NCBI GenBank assembly: GCA_947494565.1
Contig: CANLVG010000003.1
Span: 1 to 64,000 of the forward strand
Direction: 5' to 3'
Length of the DNA: 64,000 nt
Origin: an uncultured Flavobacteriaceae bacterium
Lineage (GTDB): Bacteria; Bacteroidota; Bacteroidia; Flavobacteriales; Flavobacteriaceae
Program-made: the position numbers and the translations under genes
Part shown: positions 32,358 through 41,398 of the stretch, piece after piece
Numbering within the stretch: position 1 is the first letter of the stretch
Layout: each line of letters starts with the position of its first letter
Notes under the pieces: model-generated
The model's database searches: none
The model's input: only the letters and a program-made list of their open reading frames with translations
Told to the model about the DNA's origin: nothing

Positions 32358-32359
32358 TC

Positions 32360-33217
32360 ATGGCTGGAGGATTGAGATATCAATACGCTCGACTAAGCGT
32401 TTCAGAAAAGCTGATCGCCATTAATATTGCGGTTTTTATTGCCGTCGGATTGCTTGGTAATTTGGTGTATCCCGCTTTGGAGGGTTGGTTTGTACTACCT
32501 GCTGATTTTATCGAATTTATCGGTCAGCCCTGGTCTATAATTACCTATTCCTTTTTACATGCGGGCATTTTACACCTTCTTTGGAACATGTATGTGCTGT
32601 TTATTGCAGGGCGTATTCTGCTCAATCTTTTCGATGGCAAGCGTTTTTTGAACATCTATTTTTTAGGAGTGATGCTCGGAGGGTTGTTCTACATGCTGAC
32701 CGATAGTTTGTTTTCCAGTGGAGGAGGAGTACTATTGGGTGCCTCGGCCGGTGTAATGGCGGTTTTGATATTCGTTTGTGCCTATATTCCCAATCAAGAG
32801 GTTCGTATTATATTTTTCAATGTGAAGCTCTGGCATGTTGGGGTCTTTGTTGTGCTGATCGATTTGTTGCAAATCAGCTCCGGTGGGGATAATATCGGTG
32901 GGCGCATTGCTCATTTAGGTGGTGCCTTACTCGGTTATGTTTATGCAAGACAGCTTTCTCAAGGTCGTGATATCGGAGCAGGTTTTTCAAATTTTATGGA
33001 TGGTCTGGCGAACACCTTCAAATCCAAAGAGAAGAAAGCTCCCCTAAAAACAGTCTACAAAAAGAAGCGAACGACTTCAAAGACAAAAGCCAGTAGTGGC
33101 AAAGATGCCCATCAGCGTAGAATAGATGATATACTCGACAAGATCAGTAAATCTGGATACGATAGCTTATCAAAGGCCGAAAAGGACTTTTTGTTCAAAG
33201 CAGGTAAGGAAGATTGA
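32360..33217 (+). CDS. Rhomboid-family intramembrane serine protease (second of two)
   Basis: A 285-residue rhomboid. HAGILHLLWNMYVLF is the family loop, the Ser lies in LGASAGVMAVLIF, and the His in AHLGGALLGYVYA. A basic cytoplasmic tail (about 215-285, KEKKAPLKTVYKKKRTTSK) follows and ends in a helix typical of the DUF6576/rhomboid C-terminal extension (RIDDILDKISKSGYDSLSKA). The ATG at 32360 is preferred over a start 12 bases earlier that overlaps the previous gene. Confidence 0.9.
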   Translation: MAGGLRYQYARLSVSEKLIAINIAVFIAVGLLGNLVYPALEGWFVLPADFIEFIGQPWSIITYSFLHAGILHLLWNMYVLFIAGRILLNLFDGKRFLNIYFLGVMLGGLFYMLTDSLFSSGGGVLLGASAGVMAVLIFVCAYIPNQEVRIIFFNVKLWHVGVFVVLIDLLQISSGGDNIGGRIAHLGGALLGYVYARQLSQGRDIGAGFSNFMDGLANTFKSKEKKAPLKTVYKKKRTTSKTKASSGKDAHQRRIDDILDKISKSGYDSLSKAEKDFLFKAGKED

Positions 33218-33220
33218 TCG

Positions 33221-34252
33221 GTGAAAAAACAGCTATCGCGATTCGACAAGTTCGTTCTCTTCCTCAACCTTGTGGCTGTTGCATTACTGTTATTGGCGTG
33301 TTTTGTTCCCACTGTGCGAAGTTTGGAGTTATCTTATCTTTCCCTTGTGGGCCTTGGTGTTCCGCTATTGGTATTGGCCCACTTTCTTTTCTTGTTGTAT
33401 TGGATCGTCCGTAGAAAAAGATACTTTGGGTTCTCCCTGCTTATCATACTCCTGAGCTACGCTAGCCTTGATTCTTTTTATCAAATTCCCTTTTCAAAGG
33501 ATAAGGAGGACGGCAATCTAAAGGTCATGAGTTACAATGTGCGATGTTTTAATCGCTATGAAGAGCTACCCAGTAAGACGGTTTTGGAGGATATCAAGGC
33601 GTTTGTGAAAAAGGAAGACCCGGATATTTTCTGTATTCAAGAATCATTTTACGATTCGAGCGATGATTTCAAGCAGTACCCGTACCATTATTTGCAGTAC
33701 ATTCATATGATGGGTAAGGGACTATTGGCGGTATTTTCGAAATACCCCATCATAAATACCGGATTGCTCAATCTTCCGAGAACTGATAGCAACGCCATTT
33801 ATGCCGATATTCAATACAAAAACGATACGATTCGGATCTACAATGTGCATTTGGAATCGCTTGGTATTACACCGGGTCAGGGAGTGCTGAGCAAAGAACC
33901 TACCGATAAACTATTTCGTCAAGTGAGTCACGCCTTTCGAAAGCAAGTGGAGCAGGCCCAAGTAATCGAGGATCATATCGCATCATCACCTCATAAAAGT
34001 ATTCTGTGTGGCGATTTTAACAATGGGCAGTATTCAAATGTATACCGGATAATCAGGGGAGAACTCCGAGATACGTTTTTGGAGAAAGGCACGGGGTACG
34101 GTCGCACCTTTGTGTTTCACGGTGTTCCCTTGCGCATCGATTTTATTTTGTCCGATGCCTCTTTCGAAGTCAAATCGCACACCAACTATGATGTGTCCTA
34201 CTCAGACCACTATCCTGTGATGGCCTCCTTCAAATGGCCGGTGATGAAATAG
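33221..34252 (+). CDS. Endonuclease/exonuclease/phosphatase-family membrane protein
   Basis: A 343-residue protein with two or three N-terminal membrane segments (about 10-85) and an extracytoplasmic EEP-fold domain (about 100-343). Catalytic motifs are visible: MSYNVRCFNRY, FCIQESFYD, LCGDFNNGQYSN and YSDHYPVM, giving the metal Glu, Asp/Asn and final Asp-His pair. Substrates in this fold range from DNA to phospholipids; membrane anchoring argues for a lipid or extracellular substrate. The start is GTG at 33221, three bases after the preceding rhomboid stop. Its end overlaps the convergent DUF6122 gene by 43 bases. Confidence 0.88.
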   Translation: MKKQLSRFDKFVLFLNLVAVALLLLACFVPTVRSLELSYLSLVGLGVPLLVLAHFLFLLYWIVRRKRYFGFSLLIILLSYASLDSFYQIPFSKDKEDGNLKVMSYNVRCFNRYEELPSKTVLEDIKAFVKKEDPDIFCIQESFYDSSDDFKQYPYHYLQYIHMMGKGLLAVFSKYPIINTGLLNLPRTDSNAIYADIQYKNDTIRIYNVHLESLGITPGQGVLSKEPTDKLFRQVSHAFRKQVEQAQVIEDHIASSPHKSILCGDFNNGQYSNVYRIIRGELRDTFLEKGTGYGRTFVFHGVPLRIDFILSDASFEVKSHTNYDVSYSDHYPVMASFKWPVMK

Positions 34253-34548
34253 CAATCGGTTAGATCTGCCAAAATATGGATGAGCAATGCGATGCCGAAT
34301 ATTCTTGTTTTACGAAAGAATAGAAGCGCTGTATATAACGAAATCGCCCAATAGGAATGCAGGGGGTGAAAAGCAATGCTGCAGCGATTCGGATCAAAAA
34401 CGGGATTCGCCAAGAGATGGTCCACATCGATGAGAATGGCACCCAATAATATCAAGATAGCTCGCTTTTGACTGGTCTTAAAGAAGACCAGACCCACTGC
34501 AATGGGTACTATGAAGTGTATTCCGTAGTGAACAAAGAACCTAAGCAT
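34210..34548 (-). CDS. DUF6122 small membrane protein
   Basis: A 112-residue hydrophobic protein with three or four membrane segments and conserved-looking polar residues (YGIHFIVP, ILIDVDHLLANPVFDPNRC, FHPLHSYW, LLIHILADLTDC). The DVDHL...HPLHS pattern recalls membrane metal-dependent hydrolases of the YdjM type, but the family is uncharacterised. It overlaps the WbqC gene by 8 bases upstream and the end of the EEP gene by 43 bases downstream. Confidence 0.8.
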   Translation of the reverse strand: MLRFFVHYGIHFIVPIAVGLVFFKTSQKRAILILLGAILIDVDHLLANPVFDPNRCSIAFHPLHSYWAISLYTALLFFRKTRIFGIALLIHILADLTDCYFITGHLKEAITG

Positions 34549-35173
34549 CCAACAAATCCAAATTGATTGCCTTAAGATAGGTCAATGCACCGGTACCTTC
34601 ATTGAACAGTAAATCTAGTACGCTCATATTTTTTAAAAAGCCATGTCTTTCACCGAATACTTGGTTATAGAATGGGAAGTCTGTCTGAATCTCTTTTTTG
34701 GCATTGACCAAAAAGCGTGCCTCCTGTAACTCCGTCAGGTCAACGTTATAGCTGGTGGTTCGAACGGTAGGCATTTCGATTTGTAGGCAATCACAAATCA
34801 AGGCGATGGCACTAAGGTTATATTCAAGAAGGGACTCATATTGCTGCTGGTACAAGGGTGCGATGTCATCCTCATAGTACTCAAAAAAGGGTGAGGTACG
34901 ATAAGCCGTCTGCAGTGTCCGCCAATGCTGACGTTGCCAATGATCACTGTTGTCAATTTTGACGTCTTTGTAATACTGTCTCCCCTGATTCTTGCCTACA
35001 TGTTTGATCGGTATGTTGAGCATCAACTTCCCTCTGTCCGTACAGATATAGGTGCGATTGCGAAAGGTCTGTTTTTGAAAATTGTCTTGAACCTCCCATA
35101 CGATTTTCTTTTGGGCGATAACACCGAAGGTGAGGATGTTCGGTAAATAGGCAGGGTGTAAAAGGGTTCTCAA
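34541..35173 (-). CDS. WbqC-family protein
   Basis: A 210-residue protein of the WbqC family, found in surface polysaccharide loci and as a standalone gene in Bacteroidetes; the biochemical role is not settled. Family motifs: LLHPAYLPNILTFGVIAQ at the start, NFQKQTFRNRTYI, LNIPIKH and HWRTLQTAYRTSPFFEYYEDD. It starts with TTG at 35173, since no ATG is available and the homologous start lies there. It overlaps the DUF6122 gene and is 110 bases downstream of lepB. Confidence 0.88.
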   Translation of the reverse strand: MRTLLHPAYLPNILTFGVIAQKKIVWEVQDNFQKQTFRNRTYICTDRGKLMLNIPIKHVGKNQGRQYYKDVKIDNSDHWQRQHWRTLQTAYRTSPFFEYYEDDIAPLYQQQYESLLEYNLSAIALICDCLQIEMPTVRTTSYNVDLTELQEARFLVNAKKEIQTDFPFYNQVFGERHGFLKNMSVLDLLFNEGTGALTYLKAINLDLLDA

Positions 35174-35283
35174 TTCGTTTAAGCTTGGTTTATTCTTTCA
35201 AGATGTAACAACTTTGACTTCGTGTGGTCCATGACAGTCTTAGGAACAATACGAACTGTCTAACAATTCAAGAAGACAAGAGA

Positions 35284-37002
35284 TCACTCTTTGGTTACCT
35301 TCCGCTTCTTTCTAAAATAGTCAAAAACAAAGTATCCTGCTAAGGCGAATAAGAACCATTTGAAATATGAAACAGGTTCCCCGGTACCGTTCACCGTGGT
35401 AAAAATGCGGTCCCATCGGGGTTTCCATTTCCATGGTTTGTTGACGCGTCCGGCCGCATCGGTAAAATTGTCGAAACTCATCCAAATAAAAATTGGTGTT
35501 CCTACAATGTGGTTTTCCGGTACGTAGCCCCAGGCACGACTATCTTCCGAATGATCACGATTATCGCCCATCATCCAGTAATAATCCTGTTTGAAGGTAT
35601 AAGAATCGACGACTTGCCCATTAATGCTGATTTCATTACCGGAAACACTTAGGGTGTTCCCTTCATATTCGCGGATAATTTTTTTATAGAGCGGTAAGAC
35701 CTTTAGATTTAGGTCTACCGTCTTCCCTTTTTCGGGAATGTAAATAGCTCCCATATTACTGTAGTTCCATGGGTACTCGGCATTTTGTGGAAACAGGTTT
35801 GAAGCCCATCTGCCCTTTGGGTTTATGGCCCTTACCAAGGAATCGATAGCCGGATTCTTTTCCAATTTTTCTTTCATCTCTTGGGTCAACGTCACGACAC
35901 GTTTTCTATCGGTGACCTCTTGCAACGCCAATCGGTGCTGTCGAACGAAATCACCAGGTATTCCATTCATGCCAGCTACAATTTGAACCGCTTGGCCTTG
36001 CTGATATGCGCGAAATCCGTTTTGTGCCAAGGCAATTTGCTGATTTCTATTTAAGGATTGTGCCACGTAGATTCTGCTGAAATCCGCCACGCCAGACTCT
36101 AAAAGCATTTTCGAGGAAACCCCTTTGTTTGAATAGGCGATGTAATCGAATTGTGGCTTGGCGCGATCGGGCAGTTCCAATTGTTTTCCGTTGGCGAAGA
36201 CGTACCCGTCACGCACCTCGATACTATCCCCAGGAATACCCACGCAACGTTTTACATAATTCGATTTCTTGTCTATTGGTTTCCGTACACCTTGTTCGGC
36301 AACGAAAAATTGGCGTACCGTATCGGCCGGCCAACTGAAGACAACGATTTCTTGTCGTTTGATGTCCTTGAATCCCGGTAATCTGAAATATGGGATCTGG
36401 GGTTTGTTCATGTACGACGGTGAGCCGATCAACGGCAAGGTGTCATGAACCATAGGTGCTGCGATTGCGGTCATGGGCGTACGTGCCCCATAGTGAAACT
36501 TGCTTACGAACAGCAAGTCACCCACACGTAAGGTACGTTCCAGAGAACCGGTCGGAATAACGTAGGGTTGAATGAAATACGTATGCACAAGGGTGGCGGC
36601 AACTACCGCAAATACGATGGAACTGACCCATTCTCCCAAAGCGGTCGTCGGATGCAAACTACGGTCTTCGATGTAATTGACGTCCAAGGAGTAGTTGACG
36701 TAATAGATGTAAAAACCGAGGGTCAAGACCACGGCCCAACTTTCCCATAAGGTACTTCGACCAAAGCTTCGGATGGTTTCTACCCAAATAACCGGAAACA
36801 TGAGTAAATTGATAATTGGGATAAACAGAAGGATTACCCACCATTTCGGTCGATTGATGATTTGCATCAAAACGATAGCGTTGTAGATAGGCACCGCGGC
36901 CTCCCATGCTTTTCTACCTGCTTTTACATATAACTTCCAAGTGCCCAGAAAGTGGATAACCTGAACAAGTAGTATAAAAATAATCCATTGTGTTGCGCTC
37001 AT
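35284..37002 (-). CDS. lepB: Signal peptidase I with N-terminal membrane domain
   Basis: A 572-residue signal peptidase I (S26), almost twice the length of typical forms. Residues 1-110 are a DUF5684-like membrane region with three or four segments. The catalytic domain starts with another segment near 130. The catalytic Ser is in VIPTGSLERTLRVGD (near 151) and the Lys in NYVKRCVGIPGDSIEV (near 250). A large insert (about 275-440) precedes the last conserved box MMGDNRDHSEDSRAWGYVP near 483. This long form is typical of Flavobacteria. It removes signal peptides of exported proteins, including the many seen in this window. It ends the par-dap-lep run. Confidence 0.93.
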   Translation of the reverse strand: MSATQWIIFILLVQVIHFLGTWKLYVKAGRKAWEAAVPIYNAIVLMQIINRPKWWVILLFIPIINLLMFPVIWVETIRSFGRSTLWESWAVVLTLGFYIYYVNYSLDVNYIEDRSLHPTTALGEWVSSIVFAVVAATLVHTYFIQPYVIPTGSLERTLRVGDLLFVSKFHYGARTPMTAIAAPMVHDTLPLIGSPSYMNKPQIPYFRLPGFKDIKRQEIVVFSWPADTVRQFFVAEQGVRKPIDKKSNYVKRCVGIPGDSIEVRDGYVFANGKQLELPDRAKPQFDYIAYSNKGVSSKMLLESGVADFSRIYVAQSLNRNQQIALAQNGFRAYQQGQAVQIVAGMNGIPGDFVRQHRLALQEVTDRKRVVTLTQEMKEKLEKNPAIDSLVRAINPKGRWASNLFPQNAEYPWNYSNMGAIYIPEKGKTVDLNLKVLPLYKKIIREYEGNTLSVSGNEISINGQVVDSYTFKQDYYWMMGDNRDHSEDSRAWGYVPENHIVGTPIFIWMSFDNFTDAAGRVNKPWKWKPRWDRIFTTVNGTGEPVSYFKWFLFALAGYFVFDYFRKKRKVTKE

Positions 37003-37105
37003 GGCCTTCTATTATTCAAAATTCAAAAATAAGTCTGTGTTCAAGTTTTTCTGTTACATATTTACTAAAACAATAACAGTTTTTAACACTACTTCAACTG
37101 ACGTT

Positions 37106-37804
37106 TTAAAGTCCTAGTACATCTTTCATCGTGAATACACCGGTTTTGCCAATGATCCATTCTGCGGCCACCACGGCTCCGAGAGCGAATCCCTCGCGGT
37201 TATGGGCCGTATGCTTCAGCTGAATACTGTCAATGGCACTGGTGTACGCTACGGTATGTGTTCCGGGTACTTCATCGATTCTTTTCGCTGTAATCGGAAT
37301 CTCGTTTTCGGCCGCCTCGGAAAGCTTCCAGTCCGAATAATCCGTTTTTTCCAAGATTCCCTCTGCCAAAGTAATCGCCGTACCACTAGGTGCGTCCAAT
37401 TTTTTCGTATGGTGGATTTCTTCCATGGAAACGCGATAGTCCTTAAGGTTTTTCATCATTTCGGCCAAATAACTGTTCAGCTCGAAAAAGACATTTACCC
37501 CGAGGCTAAAATTCGATGCGTAGATAAAGGAGCCTTTATGTTCTTGACAGATTTCCACGGCTTTTTCATAGGCATCCAACCATCCTGTGGTGCCCGATAT
37601 TACCGGAACCTGGTGTTTCAGACAGCCAGATATATTTTCAAAGGCGGCGTCGGGCATGCTAAAGTCGATTGCAACATCCATAATTGAATAATCGATATCC
37701 ACTGAATCCACATCAATTTTCGAAATGATCGTATGCCCTCTTTTCAAGGCGATTTGTTCAATCATCTTACCCATTCTGCCATAACCGAATAGTGCTATCC
37801 TCAT
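37106..37804 (-). CDS. dapB: 4-hydroxy-tetrahydrodipicolinate reductase
   Basis: A 232-residue DapB, which reduces 4-hydroxy-tetrahydrodipicolinate in the lysine/meso-diaminopimelate pathway. The NAD(P)-binding start IALFGYGRMGKMIE, GTTGW and the catalytic EEIHHTKKLDAPSGTAITLAE box (His and Lys) are all present. Length is typical of the short Bacteroidetes form. It lies 2 bases after the DUF5683 gene and 103 bases before lepB. Confidence 0.96.
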   Translation of the reverse strand: MRIALFGYGRMGKMIEQIALKRGHTIISKIDVDSVDIDYSIMDVAIDFSMPDAAFENISGCLKHQVPVISGTTGWLDAYEKAVEICQEHKGSFIYASNFSLGVNVFFELNSYLAEMMKNLKDYRVSMEEIHHTKKLDAPSGTAITLAEGILEKTDYSDWKLSEAAENEIPITAKRIDEVPGTHTVAYTSAIDSIQLKHTAHNREGFALGAVVAAEWIIGKTGVFTMKDVLGL

Positions 37805-37806
37805 TG

Positions 37807-38439
37807 CTAAAAAGTTAGGGTTAAGCTCATTCCGTAATTCGGGTTCCCATCAATGGGATTAGCCTCTAAATAGGGTTGCAAATTCATATCCCAACTCAAG
37901 TCATCGTTAATGTTGAACTGCTTTAAATGGGCATCGACATTCGCGTCGACAATATTCAAGGCATAGATAATTATGGTGACCAAAAGTGCCAAATCACGTT
38001 CATTCTGTTTGGCGTTCTGAAGTCGTTCTAGCCGGTCATCACCGGGTAGCGGAATGACATTGATAAATTCATCATCTGCGAAGCCCGCTCTTCGTCTCTT
38101 AAAGGCAGTTCGAAAGCGTTGGTATTCCCCATTGTAAAATGTATAGGCGTAAATACCAGCGCCCAGTGCTCCATAGACGATAGGCACTTTCCAGTACCTC
38201 TTATTGTAAATCTGCCCTAAACCTGGTAAAACGGCCGAATAAAAGGCGGCCTTACTTGGGGCCAAGGGATTGAGGTAACGCTCTTTTTTAACTATGGAAT
38301 CTTGCAGTACAATGCCATCTTCCTGCAAGTTGGTACGTACCGAGTCGATTTCGTTTTCCGCGGGATTCTCGTCCTGCGCTGATAATAACACCGAAAACAG
38401 GCTTAGTAAAAAGGCGATGAAAAAAGATTTACTTACCAA
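37807..38439 (-). CDS. DUF5683 envelope protein
   Basis: A 210-residue protein of the DUF5683 family with a signal peptide (VSKSFFIAFLLSLFSVLLSAQ). A family segment LAPSKAAFYSAVLPGLGQIYNKRYWKVP and two hydrophobic stretches follow. The start is TTG at 38439, overlapping the parB end by 11 bases; no ATG would keep the signal peptide. Function unknown, but it is a standing neighbour of parB and dapB in Flavobacteria. Confidence 0.85.
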   Translation of the reverse strand: MVSKSFFIAFLLSLFSVLLSAQDENPAENEIDSVRTNLQEDGIVLQDSIVKKERYLNPLAPSKAAFYSAVLPGLGQIYNKRYWKVPIVYGALGAGIYAYTFYNGEYQRFRTAFKRRRAGFADDEFINVIPLPGDDRLERLQNAKQNERDLALLVTIIIYALNIVDANVDAHLKQFNINDDLSWDMNLQPYLEANPIDGNPNYGMSLTLTF

Positions 38440-39331
38440 GGATGAGTTTTTTGATTCGAAGCAATTCGTCTTCAGACGTAAAGGGGATGGTGATTTTTCC
38501 TTTTCCTTTTTCAGATGAACTTACCACGACCTTTGCGTTCAGGTAATCGACAAGTTCTTTTTTGGAAAGCACCGCAAATTCGGGATTTTTGCCTCCTCCA
38601 GTAGAACTCATGGAGCCCTTTTGTTTGTCGTGATAGGACTTGACAATGCGCTCCGTATCGCGCACCGATAGGTTTTGACCGACTATTTTTTCGTAAATAT
38701 CGATTTGCTCTTCTTTGCTATCCACATTGACCAAAGCCCTGCCATGACCCATGCTAACGAAACCATCACGTATGCCCGTCTGAATGATCGGGTCTAGTTT
38801 CAGCAACCGAAGGTAGTTGGCAATAGTCGAGCGTTTTTTACCCACCCGGTCACTTAGTTTTTCTTGTGTCAGTTGGATCTCATCGATCAGACGTTGATAA
38901 GACAAGGCAATCTCGATAGGATCTAGATCTTGCCTTTGAATATTCTCGACCAAGGCCATTTCAAGCGACTCCTGATCATTGGCAATACGAATATAGGCCG
39001 GAATCGTTCGTAGACCCGCTAATTTCGACGCTCTGAATCTGCGTTCACCGGAAACGAGTTGGTAGTTATTGAAGTCGAGCTTGCGAACCGTTATCGGCTG
39101 AATAATTCCCAATTCGGAAATCGATGTGGCCAGTTCACGTAGTGCCTCATCGTTAAAATTGGATCTTGGTTGAAACGGATTCACTTCAATAGCATCCAAG
39201 TCCAATTCCACGATATTGCCAACGACCTTATCAGCATTCTTATCCGATGCGGATTGTATATCGTTTTCGGGGTCTTTCAACAGTGCCGACAACCCGCGCC
39301 CTAAGGCTTGCTTTTTCGTTGCTTTTGCCAT
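38429..39331 (-). CDS. parB: Chromosome partitioning protein ParB
   Basis: A 300-residue ParB. The N-terminal CTPase domain shows NPFQPRSNFNDEALREL and LVSGERRFRASKLAGL. The central HTH (about 130-190) shows TQEKLSDRVGKKRSTIANYLRLLKL. The C-terminal dimerisation domain ends EDELLRIKKLILGK. It binds parS sites and spreads along DNA as a CTP-gated clamp. The parA stop and parB start abut with no gap. No convincing parS (TGTTNCACGTGNAACA-like) site was found in the window. Confidence 0.96.
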   Translation of the reverse strand: MAKATKKQALGRGLSALLKDPENDIQSASDKNADKVVGNIVELDLDAIEVNPFQPRSNFNDEALRELATSISELGIIQPITVRKLDFNNYQLVSGERRFRASKLAGLRTIPAYIRIANDQESLEMALVENIQRQDLDPIEIALSYQRLIDEIQLTQEKLSDRVGKKRSTIANYLRLLKLDPIIQTGIRDGFVSMGHGRALVNVDSKEEQIDIYEKIVGQNLSVRDTERIVKSYHDKQKGSMSSTGGGKNPEFAVLSKKELVDYLNAKVVVSSSEKGKGKITIPFTSEDELLRIKKLILGK

Positions 39332-40105
39332 TTATGCCGTTTGCTTGTTTTTTTTGATCACTTCATTGGCCATATTCAGATAATTGGCCGCGCCTTTGCT
39401 ACTCGCATCATATTTTATGATGCTTTCACCGTAACTGGGTGCTTCGCTCAATCGCACATTTCGTTGTATGACCGTGTCGAAAACCATATCCGAAAAGTGT
39501 TTTCGTACTTCCTCTACCACTTGGTTCGAAAGCCTTAAACGCGAATCGTACATCGTCAATAGCATACCTTCTATATCCAAATCGGGGTTGTGTATTTTTT
39601 GAACACTTTTAATGGTATTCAACAACTTGCCGAGCCCTTCAAGCGCAAAATATTCGCATTGTATGGGAATGATGACCGAATCAGCTGCAGTTAATGCATT
39701 CAAGGTCAACAAGCCCAATGATGGGGCACAGTCGATAAGAATGAAATCATAAGCATCCTTCAGTTCTGAAATGGCCTTTTTCATCATGTACTCGCGTTCG
39801 TCCTTATCTACCAATTCGATCTCTATGGCGACGAGGTCAATATGGGAGGGAATCAAATCGACATTCGGGCTTGTAGTCTCTATAATGGTCTCCTTGGCCG
39901 TCTTTGTATGTTCCAAAAGTTGGTAGGTGCCCAATTCGACACCTTCCACATCGATACCCAATCCTGAAGTGGCGTTCGCTTGGGGGTCCGCATCGATCAA
40001 TAACACCTTTTTTTCAAGCACGCCTAGGGAGGCTGCTAGATTTACCGTAGTAGTGGTTTTACCCACTCCGCCTTTTTGATTTGCAATAGCAATAATCTTG
40101 CCCAT
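39332..40105 (-). CDS. parA: Chromosome partitioning ATPase ParA
   Basis: A 257-residue Walker-type ATPase (Soj/ParA). The deviant Walker A motif KGGVGKTTTTVNLAA is at residues 10-24, switch I DADPQANAT near 40-48, and Walker B FILIDCAPSLG near 120-130. It works with ParB to segregate the chromosome origin. It is first in the leftward run parA-parB-DUF5683-dapB-lepB. Confidence 0.97.
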   Translation of the reverse strand: MGKIIAIANQKGGVGKTTTTVNLAASLGVLEKKVLLIDADPQANATSGLGIDVEGVELGTYQLLEHTKTAKETIIETTSPNVDLIPSHIDLVAIEIELVDKDEREYMMKKAISELKDAYDFILIDCAPSLGLLTLNALTAADSVIIPIQCEYFALEGLGKLLNTIKSVQKIHNPDLDIEGMLLTMYDSRLRLSNQVVEEVRKHFSDMVFDTVIQRNVRLSEAPSYGESIIKYDASSKGAANYLNMANEVIKKNKQTA

Positions 40106-40401
40106 TCATCTATCAAGTTAGAGGGTAAAAATACAATTATTTACAACGCTAGGGAATGATTTTTGTTAACAGAAAGTGAATAACTGCGGCGGCCTCCGTT
40201 AAATTGAGTTAAAGTTTAATCCATTCAGGTGGCCGATAGAAAGGTGGCCCAACCTTAGACAGACCGCCAGAGGCCCATGAAGGTGCTCAATGCCTTGAAA
40301 AGTTAATACCAGGCCATTTTGAAAGTCATATCTCTGAAGCAGTGGAAATCGAGGGAAAAGTAATGAAGTACACGAATTGAACGTGCTTCAATGAAGGGTC
40401 G
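40106..40401. other. 296-base gap between divIC and parA
   Basis: No convincing gene. A short open stretch on the + strand (about 40240-40380) gives about 45 residues ending VEIEGKVMKYTN, with no start codon in place and a stop just before it. It may be chance or a relic. No hairpin terminator is obvious. Confidence 0.3.
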
Positions 40402-40743
40402 CTACTCTTTTTCCTTAAGTTTCAGACTATCTTCATATTCTATCAAATAGATTTCCTCGTTTTTCTTTTTCAAATAGTACTGTTCGCGAGCGAATTTTTC
40501 TAGCTCCTTGGGATCGGATAATTTTTCAATGATCTGTTTATCCTTGGCGATTTCTTTTTGCAGGAACTCTTTTTGATTTTCCAGTTTATCGATTTCTTTT
40601 TTCAATTCTAGATGAATGAGCAAGCTATTGGTATCGAAGAAGAGCATCCAAACTACGAAAGCCGTAAGCACCAAAACGTATATACTACTGAATATAGCCG
40701 CTACACCAAACCATTTGCTTTTTTTGAATTCGTTCCACCCCAT
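40402..40743 (-). CDS. Septum formation initiator protein (DivIC/FtsB type)
   Basis: A 113-residue small bitopic division protein. The membrane segment (about 12-36, WFGVAAIFSSIYVLVLTAFVVWMLF) is followed by a coiled coil (about 40-85, LELKKEIDKLENQKEFLQKEI) and the DivIC-type ending LEKFAREQYYLKKKNEEIYLIEY. Such proteins link FtsL/FtsQ in the divisome. It is 2 bases after udk in the conserved flavobacterial pair. Confidence 0.9.
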   Translation of the reverse strand: MGWNEFKKSKWFGVAAIFSSIYVLVLTAFVVWMLFFDTNSLLIHLELKKEIDKLENQKEFLQKEIAKDKQIIEKLSDPKELEKFAREQYYLKKKNEEIYLIEYEDSLKLKEKE

Positions 40744-40745
40744 CG

Positions 40746-41357
40746 CTATTGTACTAATTTTTCATTAACAATACTTCGTACGATGTCTACTGCAACGGTA
40801 TTATACCGATTATTTGGAATAATGATATCTGCGTATTCCTTTGTGGGTTCAATGAACTGATCGTGCATCGGTTTGAGAATGGTCTGGTATTTTTCTAAGG
40901 TTTCATCCAAATTCCATCCCCGTTCATTAACATCCCTTTTTAACCTACGGATCAAGCGTTCATCGGAATCGGCATGAACAAAAATCTTGATATCGCACAT
41001 CTCACGAATCTTCGGATTAGTAAGAATGAGAATACCCTCAACGATCAGCACTTTGGTCGGATGCGTGGGGACGGTTTCATCGGTTCTATTGCATTCCAAA
41101 AAAGAGTAAACCGGCTGTTGTATGGACTGTCCCTGTCTTAACGATTTCAAATGCGCTGCGAGCAATTGGAAGTCAATGGAATTCGGGTGATCAAAATTGG
41201 TCTCCCGACGCTCTGGAAGGGTGAGATGCGAGAGGTCATTGTAATAGGAATCTTGCGAAATCACACCAACTTCCTCGTCTGGCAATTCGGCAATAATCTG
41301 ATTGACTACCGTTGTTTTGCCACAGCCCGTACCTCCCGCAATACCTATAACCAGCAT
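40746..41357 (-). CDS. udk: Uridine kinase
   Basis: A 203-residue P-loop kinase that phosphorylates uridine and cytidine. Walker A is GIAGGTGCGKTT (about 4-15). VISQDSYYND, NFDHPNSIDF and LIVEGILILTNPKIRE are all present. Length is standard. It has a TACTTTTG promoter element in the 41-base gap behind acs and is followed by the DivIC gene. Confidence 0.95.
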   Translation of the reverse strand: MLVIGIAGGTGCGKTTVVNQIIAELPDEEVGVISQDSYYNDLSHLTLPERRETNFDHPNSIDFQLLAAHLKSLRQGQSIQQPVYSFLECNRTDETVPTHPTKVLIVEGILILTNPKIREMCDIKIFVHADSDERLIRRLKRDVNERGWNLDETLEKYQTILKPMHDQFIEPTKEYADIIIPNNRYNTVAVDIVRSIVNEKLVQ

Positions 41358-41376
41358 TTTCGAATTTTGTTTAGTA

Positions 41377-41384
41377 CAAAAGTA
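41377..41384 (-). promoter_or_regulatory. -7 promoter element of udk
   Basis: TACTTTTG on the minus strand fits TAnnTTTG and lies 19 bases before the udk ATG, inside the short acs-udk gap. Confidence 0.45.
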
Positions 41385-41398
41385 GCAAACAATTATGG

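Noticed and set aside
40240-40380. Short + strand open stretch ending VEIEGKVMKYTN
   Set aside because: About 45 codons, with a stop right before it and no suitable start codon; too short to separate from chance.
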